Source: Closterium sp. Naga37s-1 (Eukaryota; Streptophyta; Zygnematophyceae; Desmidiales; Closteriaceae). Taken from it: a DNA stretch of 64,000 nt. Under the pieces are notes generated by a model. That model did no database searches. It worked only from the letters and a program-made list of their open reading frames with translations, and was not told the origin of the DNA. Shown here in pieces: positions 45,478-56,883 of this stretch. How positions within the stretch are numbered: position 1 is the stretch's first letter; every line of letters starts with the position of its first letter. The stretch is taken from the NCBI GenBank assembly GCA_947471745.1, contig CANJKZ010001109.1:1240001-1304000 (forward strand), read 5' to 3'. Both the position numbers and the translations under genes were made by a program.

Positions 45478-45512
<35 letters not shown>

Positions 45513-48500
45513 ATGTACTTCACTCTCTATTTCCTCGTCACCCGCCTCCCTGACACTCTTAGCTCAGTCAGGGACCACTTCCTCGCGCTAGACCCCCCCA
45601 CTCTCACTGTCGACGACTTCGAGAAGCACCTCCTCGCAACAGAGAAGAACATCCTCGCTGTAGGTGCTGCTCATGGCACTCCTCGCTCTCCCCTCTTTGA
45701 GGGGTGCTCCCCCTCCCCTCTCACCCCCTCCTATGCCTCCGCAGCTGCTGCTCACGACTACCTTGGTGCTGAGGAGGTCGGGGCTGCTTCCGCTCCTAGT
45801 GGGAAGCGTCGCAGCGGCAGGGGCGGCAAGGGTGGCAGGGGAGGTGGGGGTGGCAGTGGAGATGGCGGTGGTACAGGCGGCGGGGGAGGTGGAGGTAGTG
45901 GGGGTGGTCGTGGGGGTGGAGGTGGTGGAGGTGGTGGTGGGGGCGGCGGAGGCACTGGGAGCGGTGGAGGTGGTAGCAGCGGCGGTGGGGGAGGAGGGAG
46001 CGGCGGTGGGGGAGGAGGGAGCGGTGGTGGCAGTGGTGGTCAGGGCCAGCAGCAGTCACAGCCGCAGCAGCAGCAACAGCAGCGTCAGCGCCAGACCCCC
46101 ACTTCCCAGCAGCTTCTTGACTGGTATGCCGGGCGTGGGGCTTCTGGGGGTCCTGGTCGCTGCCCCTATATCATTCGCACAGGTCTCCGCGCTAATCGCC
46201 AGTGCACAGGGTTTCACACTGAGCAGCGCTGCTTCGCTCGGCTTAGCGACGCCTGGCGCGCCAAGTTTCCTGATGCTCCTGAGTTCCCCAACTGGGCAGA
46301 ACTGCTTAGGCGTGATGTACCTATCTCTGATCTTGACTATGAGGCTATTCTTGCTGCTATGTATGCATTGTCTGTTAGTGCTGAGGGTGACTGCTACTTG
46401 TGTGTACCGCCGGATCCTGGTATAGTCCCTGGTATAGCGCCTGCAGCACTAGGTGCTTGTGAGTCTGCTCCCCTTGGTACTGTGCCTGCACAGGCCTTGC
46501 ACACTTTTACACTTGACTCTGGTGCTTCCCGCTGTTTCTTTCGCGACAGTACCACAGTCACTCCCCTCCCTGCACCTGCTCCTGTCTCACTGGCTGACCC
46601 CTCTGGGGGCCCAGTTCTTGCACGGTCTTCCACCGTGCTTCCGTGTCCGGCGGTCCCGTCTGGTGAGCTGTCTGGTCTCCACCTCCCCTCGTTCTCTACG
46701 AACTTGGTGAGCAACGCTGTCCTCCAGGATGCGGGGGTTGACACCTTCACCCCTGGCCGACAGCGTGTGGCGATTTGCACGTGCTCCGAGACCGGCCGCC
46801 ACCTGGCCACGTTCACCCGTGCGCCAAGGTCCAGTCTGTACACCCTCACCACCGCGTTGCGCTCCACCCCTTTGTCTCCCCAGCTGCACACGTCTGCTCA
46901 GGTAGCTACCCAGTGTGAGTGTCGCCGGCTGTCGCACGACACTCTCCTGTGGCACCACCGCCTTGGTCACCCCTCCCTGCCTCGCCTGCGTAGCATGCAC
47001 TCTCGCTTCCTGGTCTCTGGTCTTCCCAGGTCTCTGCCTGTCCTCCCTCCCTCGCCTGCGCCGCCCTGCATTCCTTGTGTCGAGGGGCGGCAGCGCGCCG
47101 CTCCTCACTCCTCCTCGTTCCCTCCCACAAAGGCTCCCCTGCAGACTCTCCACCTGGACGTATGGGGCCCAGCCCACATCCGTGGACAGGGCCACGAGCG
47201 GTACTTCCTGCTGGTAGTCGACGACTACACGCATTACACCACGGTCTTCCCCTTGCAGCGCAAGGGGGATGTCCCTGATGTTTTGATCCCCTGGATCCGC
47301 GCTGCTCGTCTCCAGCTCCGCGAGCGGTTCCAGTCGGACTTTCCTGTCCGCGTCTGCACTCTGACAGAGGTGGTGAGTTCTCCTCAGACCTCTTGGCGGC
47401 CTTCTGTGCGGAGCACAGCATCCGCCAGACGTTCACGCTTCCGGCCTCTCCGCAGCAGAATGGGGTTGCTGAGCGCCGCATTGGCTTGGTCATGGAGGTC
47501 GCTCGTACCTCCATGATCCATGCAGCTGCCCCCCAATTTCTGTAGCCGTTTGCGGTCCGGTACGCCGCGCATCAGCTCAACCTCTGGCCCCGTGTCTCCT
47601 TGCCGGAGACCTCGCCCACACTGCTGTGGACGGGGAAGGTTGGCGACGCGTCGCGTTTCCGGGTCTGGGGTGCTCGTGCCTTTGTCCGTGATACCACTGC
47701 GGACGAACTCTCCCCTCGCGCTATTCCTTGCGTCTTCCTTGGCTTTGTCCCTGACGCGCCTGGCTGGCCGTTTTACGACCCCACCTCGCGCCGTGTCTTT
47801 GCGTCTCAGGACGTCACCTTTGACGAGTCGGTCCCCTTTTACCGCCTCTTCCCCTACCGCTGCGCCTCATCTCGTGGCCATGCTGCTTGCCCCTGAGGGA
47901 GACCCGGATGCACCAGACATCCCCACCCCGCGCTCTTACGCTGAGGCGATAGCGGGTGAGTACTCCTCTCAGTGGCAGACAGCCATAGACACAGAGATGG
48001 CATCCTGGAAGTCCACAGGCACGTACGTCGACGAGTTTCCCCCTCCTGGGGCGAACATCGTCAATGGCATGTGGATCTTCAGGGTGAAGCGATCGCCAGG
48101 TTCTCCGCCTGTCTTCAAGGCTCGTTACGTTGCACGAGGTTTCAGTCAGTGAGAGGGAGTAGACTTCTTCCAGTCCTTCTCCCCCACCCCGAAGATGACC
48201 ACTCTTCGGGTGCTGCTGCACGTTGCCGCTCAGCGTGACTACGAGCTTCACTCTCTTGACTTCAGCACAGCTTTCTTACAGGGCAGCCTGCACGAGGAGA
48301 TCTGGCTGCGCCGCCCACCCGGCTTCACTGGGTCGTTCCCTCCTGGTACCCAGTGGAGCCTCCGGCGGCCGGTCTACGGTCTCCGCCAGGCACCACGTGA
48401 GTGGCACGACACACTGAGGACGACACTTGCGGCTCTTGGGTTTGCTCCTTCGACTGCTGACCCGTCGCTGTTTCTGCGCACCGACACTTCGCTGCCGCCG

Positions 48501-49481
48501 TTCTACATCCTCGTGTACGTCGACAACTTGGTCTTTGCCACTGCTGACACTGAGGCTCTCGCCCTGGTGAAGTCGGAGCTGCAGAAGAGACACACGTGCA
48601 CAGACCTGGGTGAGCTGCGCAGCTACCTTGGCTTGCAGATCACCCGGGACAGAGCACGCCGCACCATCACACTGACTCAGTCACACATGGTGCAGCAGGT
48701 CCTTCAGCGCTTCGGCTTCACCTGGTCCTCAGCACAGCACACTCCTCTGGCTACAGGTCACTTGCTCTCAGCTCCACCTTCGGACGAGTCCATAGAGCCG
48801 AGTGGTCCTTACCCAGAGCTAGTGGGCTGCCTCATGTACCCGATGACCTGCACTCGTCCTGACCTTGAGTACCCTCTTGGCCTTCTGGCTCGCTACGTGG
48901 CTCCTGGTCGGCACCGAAAGGTGCACATGGATGCTGCTAAGAGGGTACTGCGCTACTTGTGCAGTACATCGGGCATGGGGCTCGTGCTTGGAGGGTGGAG
49001 TCCAGTTGTCCTCACTGGGCACTCAGACGCTTCTTGGGTTGACGACCAAGCTATACAGCGGTCGTCACAGGGTTACACGTTCAGCCTTGGCTCCGGCTCT
49101 GTTTCTTGGCGGTCTACACGCTCGTCTTCTGTTCTCAACTCCGGTTGTGAGGCTGAGATCTACGCCACAGCCATGGCTGCACAGGAGTTACGCTGGCTCA
49201 CCTACCTGCTGACCGACCTGGGAGAGCGGCCTCGTTCTCCTCCAGTTCTGTACGTCGACAACAAGGCCGCCATTGCCTTGTGTCAGGAGCACAGAACGAA
49301 GCACATCGCTCTGAGTTACTTCCTGGCTCGAGAGTTGCAGCAGCGGGGTCAGCTTCGCCTTGCTCATGTGGCCACTCGGGCCAACACTGCTGATATATTC
49401 ACCAAGGCACTTCCGTCTGGTGACCATCAGCGCTTTTGTACTTTTTTGGGCCTTGTGCCTACATTTCCACACTTGCTGTAG
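45019..49481 (+). pseudogene. Copia B gag-pol, multiply disabled
   Basis: Gag from ATG 45019 (MTTPNVLAFEPDGRPIEF) to a run of 32 C (45480-45511) where element C has 10 C; the +22 shifts the frame. It resumes at 45513 (MYFTLYFLVTRLPDTL) through the Gly-rich linker, an unusual C-x11-C-x3-H-x4-C knuckle, protease (LDSGASRC) and integrase (WHHRLGHPS, LDVWGP). A frameshift near 47360 hits the second Asp region. A TAG at 47543-47545 replaces Trp. At about 47870 the roughly 1.3-kb linker of element C is missing. A TGA at 48150-48152 interrupts RT, and the catalytic motif reads YVDN (48516-48527) instead of YVDD. RNase H ends at 49481. Confidence 0.92.
45480..45511. repeat. Poly-C tract (32 C)
   Basis: Homopolymer inside Copia B gag; length errors in assembly are possible. 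Confidence 0.9.
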
Positions 49482-49723
49482 TCTCTACTTGTACTGTGAT
49501 CTATATATATATACCTGCATGCTTGCTCTTGCTAGCTAGAGATCACTTTGCTGTTCTTGTTGCTTATATACCTCTGCATGTGGACTGGCCTTGTGGCCGT
49601 TTGCTTGTGCTCAGTGTGTGTGGTGACGTTGTGATCCACCCTGAGCTGTATTTTGTTTCTTCTCTTGACCGGTCTTGTGACCGTTGCTTGCTCTGGCTAT
49701 CCCCCATTTTGCCTATGGGGGTG

Positions 49724-49856
49724 TGTCAAAACATATGCATATCATTATCTAGGCTATATTGGGGATAGTCTTAGGGGGTACAGAAACTTTCTCGACACTC
49801 TAGTCTTGTACCCAAACCTTGACCTAATCTCATCATCCTTGCCTTAGTTCTTTACA
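49724..49856 (+). repeat. 3' LTR of Copia B (133 bp)
   Basis: Two differences from the 5' LTR (GCC/GTC and ACAT/ACAG). Confidence 0.92.
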
Positions 49857-50640
49857 CTTAGTACTACAGTGAGTCCCTCATGGAATATGATGTGCTGCTA
49901 CGCAATATGACACCTGCGGAGCAACTCGGCATTCTCTCCTACAAAGAGAGTGCCGCTCCAGCCTTCGAACCCTGGAAGCTCCTGGTTGAGGTATATCAGC
50001 CGAAGGACTCAGTCACCTCCAACAGGCTCCTAGAGCAACTCATGGAGACCGAGATGGGGCACGGGGAGAAAGCGGATACATATATTAATCGCTGTCGGAA
50101 CATTCGTGACCAAATCACGAAACATGGAAGCGCGGCTTCAGAGAAGATTTTCGTCAACATCGCTCTCCAAGGACTTGGGCCTTAGTGGAAGCCCTGCAAA
50201 GCGCTACTCTGACAAAGAGGAATTATATTAGAAGCCGGCTATGTGCCGCACTCCTGACAGAACAGCAGGATATGGACTCGAGCAAGACAAGCTCGACGCC
50301 ACGCCGAGAGTCCTCGCCTTCTACGCCGACAATCGTGAAGAGCGATGACGACCAAGGCGCCACTATTGCGAAATTTGCAAGGTCTTCGGACATTCAACAG
50401 ATCGATGCAAATCCCGGTCCAATTATCACTCACCACAACAACTTGGTCGGCCGACAAGTCGCTCGTCACTTCCAGCCTCAACATCAAGCTTATCGCCCTC
50501 CTGCACAGCAACAACACCAACAGCAGACACAAGCATCCCAAGTGGGAGCTACCAGAAACGTAATCGCAAACATGGCGACAAGGGGTCGCCCACGAGCTGC
50601 TTCACCGAAGAGGAGGAACCCGCTGGCGAGATAATCCAAC
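49857..50640 (+). pseudogene. Copia A Gag, C-terminal part with zinc knuckle
   Basis: Continues Gag (NMTPAEQLGILSY..., YQPKDSVTSNRLLEQL). A TAG at about 50183 replaces Glu (GLGP-stop-W against GLGPEW in A2). A zinc knuckle of form C-E-I-C-x4-H-x4-C can be read at about 50370-50412, followed by a Gln-rich tail. Confidence 0.82.
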
Positions 50641-51978
50641 CTGAAGAAGGGTGGAACAATCCCTTCACAGAACATTACTACTACGAATGACGACTAGCAA
50701 GAGTGGCATCAGCCAATACAACTACGGGAAAGCCCACTCCACAATCACCAGCGCTTCGTTCCCGTGGGATGGAGAGAGGATGAATATTTTGAGAGAAGAT
50801 GTAAGGCAACCCTTTTCACACCGTGGCTCACACTCCTCCTGCGCAAAAACAACGCCAACCACAATACCTGGTACCTGGACATCTGCTGCGGCCAACACAT
50901 GGTGGGATCCGTTCGTTACATCTCAAACATCAGCCGTGCTCCCGCCACCTACGTCACTGTCGCCAACAATGAACAACTTCACGCAAACGCACAGGGCATT
51001 GTCGTACTGCAAGCCCGTGATAGCAACACGCACATCACCTTCAATGACGTGCACTTCAATCTGCTGTCCGCGGCACAACTCTCTGACTGTGGAGTCATGC
51101 TCGCCATGGATCCCTACACACGCGACCTCATTCTCACCTATGCTCCCCCTAACACACCAGTCGAGTCGCGCAAGTACCTCAGGCGAGCACGATCACTTAA
51201 CGAAGTCTACGTACTTGACTTCGACATACCTGACTGCAAAGCATCATCATCCCAGCTATTGGATCTTGTCCCCCTGGATTTTCTTCGCATAAACATGGAA
51301 TCATGGCAGCACTCGGATGGATGGCCCTGGATCTGCCGCAGTCCTCAACCTCGTGAGATAAATCTGCACGAACCTGGACCAGATGTACTTTGCACGACCT
51401 GCTTCACACCCACAGCAAGTCGCAAAGAGGAGGTCGAAAGAGATCTTGCGGCAATCTAAGAAGCAAAAAGCGCCAAAGTAGAGCCGGAAGGCATGACAGC
51501 AATGGAGCTGGTAGTTCCCACTCATCGCATCTTCGGCACCGCAGACGAGAAGTTCGGGATGACGGAGCAGGAGCACCCAAAACCGGCGGCGGGAACTCTA
51601 AGCTAGATCCTGGAAGAAGCCACGATCAGAACATTTGACAAAGAAAATCGACCGCGCCCATACCCCCGCGACGTCTACCGCACCATCGACAAGGAATGGA
51701 AAGACCCCAATGCACCAAAGGAGCTTAGCGTCAAGGAGGAAGAAGAAATGGCGAAGGCTAAAAGGAAGGAGAAGCTGTATCAGGAACGCATCGCGGCAGG
51801 CTGGGACAAGGAGCTGGCACGACGTTGTACATGGGGGGATGCCGACGACACCGGAGCGACATGGGGATCTGCAAATGGCACATCTAGCACTATTCGAGGA
51901 TGGGGAACTGGCGGCTGGGGTGATTCAGAAGAAAGGGGACTCCCGAAGGAGAACTTACCCAAGAATAAATTGAGGAAT

Positions 51979-52082
<104 letters not shown>

Positions 52083-53721
52083 TGAAAAGCAACCCCAACC
52101 AAGGGTCGTGGTCCCACTTGGACGCTGCCCACGCAATCCACCATCACCACCCAGCTCACCTTACAACTAAGAATACCCCTGGTCACAGATTGAGGAGGGG
52201 AATATACCAGCAACTCCGCCTGGCGACTCGCTTGGACCAATCTCTCGCCCAGATCCATTCGCCCGCTTCATCGAGGGCACTAGGACTCCACTCAACATCA
52301 TCCCCGATCGCAACTTTCTCGCACTCTACCTCACAACAGCACCTGCAGAAGGGGAGACAGCAGGAGAACCAGGAGCAGAGGAGCAAGAAGAAGGACCAGA
52401 ACTCCTAATTCCTCACGAGACAGAAGCAGAGGCAGTAGAACATCATGCACGCACAAGAAGACCTCTGGCACCAACGACTCGGCCACCCCCCACGCAAGAC
52501 GTTCAACAACCGCCTTTGCACCAAAGTTTTCCTGCCTGGAGCTCTACTCCGCCCTGACGGCACGTAACCACTCAGGACATCACACCCAGCCACATGCACG
52601 TCTGCCCCACAGCTGCCCTCACGTATGAAGCCTACCCCTCGCTAGAGCCGAGCACCAGTCGCTACAAGAAGCTGCAGAAGGTCTACAGCGACTAAATTGT
52701 GCTCACCTTCGAAGGTATCAATAATGAGAACAGCACCCTCATCTTCGTGGACGCATACTCCCGCTACGTCTGGATTGCCAACGTCGACGTCCGCTTCAAG
52801 GCACATGAGATCTTCCGCATCTTGCTCGCTCATGCGCAACAAGAATTAGGCAAGAAGTTAAAAAAAATTGCAGACCGACGAAGCCAAGGAATTTCGCAGC
52901 AACGAACTGGAAAGACTTCTCGCGGAGAAGGGGATCAAGCACCACCAGCAGCAAGGTGTCGCTGAAAGGGTCAACCGCACCCTCATGGCGAAAGTCCGCA
53001 CCCTCATGAACCAGTCCGGCTTGCCCAAGAAGTATTGGCCATATGCCATGAACCACGCTGTGTGCATGCACAACCTCCTCCATAGCCAATAGGCGTAACC
53101 TCTCTCCGCTCATGAAGTGGACCAGTCCAAGGGGAGATACCTCCATGCTAAGGGTTTGGGGGTGTGTGGTACAGTACCGGCCGACTTCCACATCGGCAAG
53201 TTCACCCAACGCGCACGATGGGGAATTCATTTGGGGCTCGGCCACGAGTACAAGGGCTGGCTGGTTCTAGACATTGACACCAACAGGATCGTACCTGCAC
53301 GCGACATTCTCTTCTACGAGCGACTCACCCTGCAGCAGTGGATCGAGGACCAGCGCAGCAACATCACACGCGCCTACGCCAACAACGGCCACATCTTCGC
53401 ATCACCGAAGGACGAGGCAGCAGCAGGAGCACTCGACTGCCACCCTGCCGATGAACATCCCGGCGTACCTTCCCACCCGCACGACGACGACAACGACGAT
53501 GATGACAGTGATGACAGCGATGACACCCCCGCGCCAGGACCGTCACGTCGCAGTGCTCCGCAAAGCAGCTCCTCACCCGCACACGACAGTGACGATGACG
53601 ACGTGGTGGAATTCAACGCTCAGGAAACCAAAGGGACCTCCAATGTCACAGGCCTGCAGCTTCTCGACCTGCATACGGTCGTTATTACAATCGCACTATC
53701 ATCGAGCCCAAGAACCCGCGA

Positions 53722-54066
53722 TGTCAGAGGTCCACTGTAGATCCCCGATTGATCTTAGGGAAGGGTTACAGGCACGTTGGCCTGGAAGGTTATGGGCGCA
53801 GAAACGCGCTCTACAAACAAGCAATTTTATCCCAATGGTCTAGTGTTGGGGTTCTGACATGGTATCAGAGCGAAGGTCTCGGGTTCGAATCCCTGTGTGT
53901 ACACTTCGGGCATCCCAGTGCGTGGGGGTGTCAGAGGTCCACTGGAGATCCCCGATTGATCCTAAGGAAGGGTTACAGGCATGTTGGCCTGGGGGGTTAT
54001 GGGCGCACTGACCCGCTACTTAACAAGCCCTTTTATCCCAATGGTCTAGTGGTTGGGATTCTGACA
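53722..54066 (+). mobile_element. TRIM (miniature LTR retrotransposon), 345 bp
   Basis: Two 138-bp LTRs (53722-53859 and 53929-54066; TGTCAGAGG...TTCTGACA) flank only 69 bp. The interior starts with a perfect primer site TGGTATCAGAGC (53860-53871), contains GGGTTCGAATCCC (53881-53893) and ends in a G-rich tract (CGTGGGGG). Perfect TSD CGCGA (53717-53721, 54067-54071). Excising it rejoins the Copia A reading frame (EPKNPR | QALTGLH). It encodes nothing and depends on an autonomous element. Confidence 0.93.
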
Positions 54067-55722
54067 CGCGACAGGCCCTAACCGGCCTTCACACCAAGGA
54101 GTGGTGTGCGGCTATGGATGCGAAGCTTATGGCGTTAAAATCACGTGACACGTGGGTACTAGTCGATCGTGCCGCAGTGAAGGGGAGGGGGGTGCTAAGC
54201 GGCAAATGGGTCTTCGGCCTTAAAACTGCCGTCGACGGAACTATCAAGCGCTTCAAGACACGTTGGGTCGTCCGCAGCTACGACCAGCGCCACGGCATCG
54301 ATTTCGACCAAACCTTCACCCCTGTCAGTCGCCATTCCTCTGTGAGGATCCTACTCGCCATCGTTGCCGCTAAGCATCTACCACTACGGCAAATCGACGT
54401 CAAAAACACGTTTCCATACGCATTGGTCGATGTGGCCATATTTGTGGAGAAGCCACACACCTACGAGGAAGGAGATCCCATGGTCTGCCAGTTGAAGAAA
54501 TCCTTTTACGGGATAAAATAGGCGCCGCGTCTCTCTGGCAGCAGCACCTGCACAAAATTCTTCTGGAAATCAGTTTCCGGCAGCTGCCGCAGGATCTGGA
54601 AATGTACCGCCTTCAAGACAACGGCGATTACATCCTCCTGACAGTTTACCTCGACAACCTACTGTACACCAGGACCTGCAACAAGCTCCTCAATCAGTTT
54701 GAGGAAAACCTGGCGCAGCGCGTTGACATCACCATCAACCATAACGTCACGCAGTTCTTGGGGCTGAACATCTCCTACGAGCCAGGAGTAATTCATCTGT
54801 CAGCCTCCAAATATGCAGAACAACTAGGAGAACGCTTCAAAATTTTGCCAGCACCACTCTCAACTCCTTACCGCTCTCCGAGGACCAACTACAAACCAAA
54901 CAATAAACCTCTATCACCTGCACGACTCCAACTGTACCAGCAGCAACTGAGGGGGGGCCTGCTATTTGCCTCTGTCACCTGCCGACCCGACCATTCGTAC
55001 ATCGCCAGCTAATTGGCACAGTACTCTCGCAAACCAGTAGCTGAGAACTAGCTGGACTTGGAGCGCGTCCTGCAGTACTTCATCTCCACACCTAGCATCG
55101 GGCTCTCCAATTCCACGCTGACGACAACTTTCTTCAACCTTACCGGCTGCGTGGACGCAGATCATGCCGCTGACTCTGCGAATCAATGATCACGAACCGG
55201 CTTTGTCTTCCGCCTGGAGCCAACGGGACCAATCTCCTGGAACTCGCAGAAGCAAGAGCTGGTTGCCCTGTCATCGGTGGAAGCAGAGTACATCGCCGCG
55301 ACAACCGCACTTCGCAAAGGCCTTTACTTGCAAGAATTGCTTCAGGAGGCGAAAATTCAAACTTCGCCTACATTTCGCCTTCACTGCAACAACCAGAGCG
55401 CCATCAAGATCGCGAATAAGCCAGGATTTGTCAACCGCACGAAGCACATCGCGCTTCGATACTTCTTCGTCAACGACGAAATTGACCAGGGCAAAGTTGA
55501 TCTCACGTACTGCCCCACTACCGAGATGGCAGCTGACTTTCTCACCAAGCGACTGCCACGTCAGCAGTACCGTCACCCCCCGGATAAGCCCTTATGGGGG
55601 GGTATGATAAAACATGGTTTTTTAGGGGGGGTGGGCTTATAATTGAGTAAATTTATAAGCGTCAGGGCTTATATAATGACATATACGAAATTTACTGTTT
55701 TTGGCATCAAAGTGGTTATCTC

Positions 55723-55851
55723 TGTCAGAACATTATAGCTCATGCATATTGTGTAGGCTATAGTGGGGTAGCCCATAAGGGGTACAACCCAATTAGGGTT
55801 AGTACTTGTACCCAATTCATTCATAGTTCATTCATTCCTTGTTTCTTCTCA
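55723..55851 (+). repeat. 5' LTR of Copia C (129 bp)
   Basis: TGTCAGAACATTATAGC...TTTCTTCTCA. Very short for a Copia LTR. Confidence 0.95.
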
Positions 55852-56883
55852 TGGTATCGAGCAGGTTCCCTAGTGGGAACGCTTTCTAGGGCCCACCACG
55901 AGATTTTTTTTTCCTGCCCGGAGCGCGCTTCGCTCCCACAGTCGCGCCCTCTCACGGCCCCTCGCGTCGCCCTTAGCGGCCCCTTACGGCCCCTCGCGCC
56001 GTCCCTTACAGCCCCTAGCGCGGCCCCTTACGGCCCCTTACGGCCCCTAGCGCGGCCCGTCGGCCCCTTTCGGCCCCTTACGGCCCCTCGCGCGGCTCCT
56101 TACGGCCCCTTACGGCCCCTTACTGCCCCTCGCGCGGCCCCTTACGGCCCCTCACGCGGCCCCTTACGGCCCCTCGCGCCGCCCGTCGGCCCCTTACGGC
56201 CCCTTACGGCCCCTCGCGCGGCCCCTTACGGCCCCTTACGGCCCCTCGCGCCGCCCGTCGGCCCCTTGCACCGCCCTCAGCGGCCCCTTACGGCCCCCCT
56301 ACGGCCCGTCGCCGCCCTCCACGGCCCCTCGCGCCGCCCCTTCACGGCCCGTCGCCGCCCTCCGCGGCCCCTCGCGCCGCCCCTTCACGGCCCGTCGCCG
56401 CCCTCCGCGGCTCCTCGTGACGCGGCCCCTCGCACCGCCCTCTCTGGCCCACTGTCGCCGCCCCTACCGCAGCGGCCGCCGCCGTCCCTGCAGCAGCAGC
56501 CGCAGCCGTCGCCAGCAGCAGCCGCCACCACCTCCCTCGGGGCCGCGGCTGCTGCCGCAGCTGACTGCACCCGCCGACGCCGCTCCACTCGGCCCCGCCG
56601 CCGCTCCCCACGCGGCCTCGCCGCGTCACCTGAGCCGCCCGGGCCTGCCGAGCCGCCGTACCGCCCGAGCCGCCGTACCGCCCGAGCCGCCCGAGCCGCC
56701 GTGTCGCCGAGCCGCGCTTGCTGCCGAGCCGCCGTACCGCCGAGCCGCCCGAGCCGCCCGAGCCTCCGAGTTGCCGAGCCGCCGAGCAGCTGAACCACCC
56801 GAGTCGCCCTGTCCGGTAAGTGCAGCGCCTCTGTCCCTGCACTGCCCTCACCCTACTGTTAGCGCTGCTAGTCTACTGCTGTC
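55852..56883 (+). other. Leader of Copia C with GC-rich tandem repeats
   Basis: Starts with the primer site, then CAGGTTCCCTAGTGGGAACG. From 55950 to 56420 it consists of degenerate repeats of CCCCTTACGGCCCCTCGCG type. A long open frame through it is a by-product of composition. The same kind of leader is seen, inverted, in element G. Confidence 0.8.

Larger units (their letters stand above)
44325..49856 (+). mobile_element. Copia retrotransposon B, complete but dead, nested in A
   Basis: 133-bp LTRs (44325-44457, 49724-49856) with two mismatches and TSD CTCAG/CTTAG (one difference). Primer site TGGTAACTAGAGC at 44458. It belongs to the same family as element C but carries a frameshifting poly-C expansion, an integrase frameshift, several stops, a deletion of the integrase-RT linker and a catalytic RT change. 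The hairpin polypurine tract (CCCCCA...TGGGGGTG) lies just before the 3' LTR. Confidence 0.94.

Noticed and set aside
53872..53900. tRNA gene in the TRIM interior
   Set aside because: Only a T-arm-like motif is present; there is no room for acceptor, D and anticodon arms.
55873..56793. 306-codon open frame in the Copia C leader
   Set aside because: Consists of Pro/Ala/Arg repeats from the tandem leader sequence; not conserved in B.
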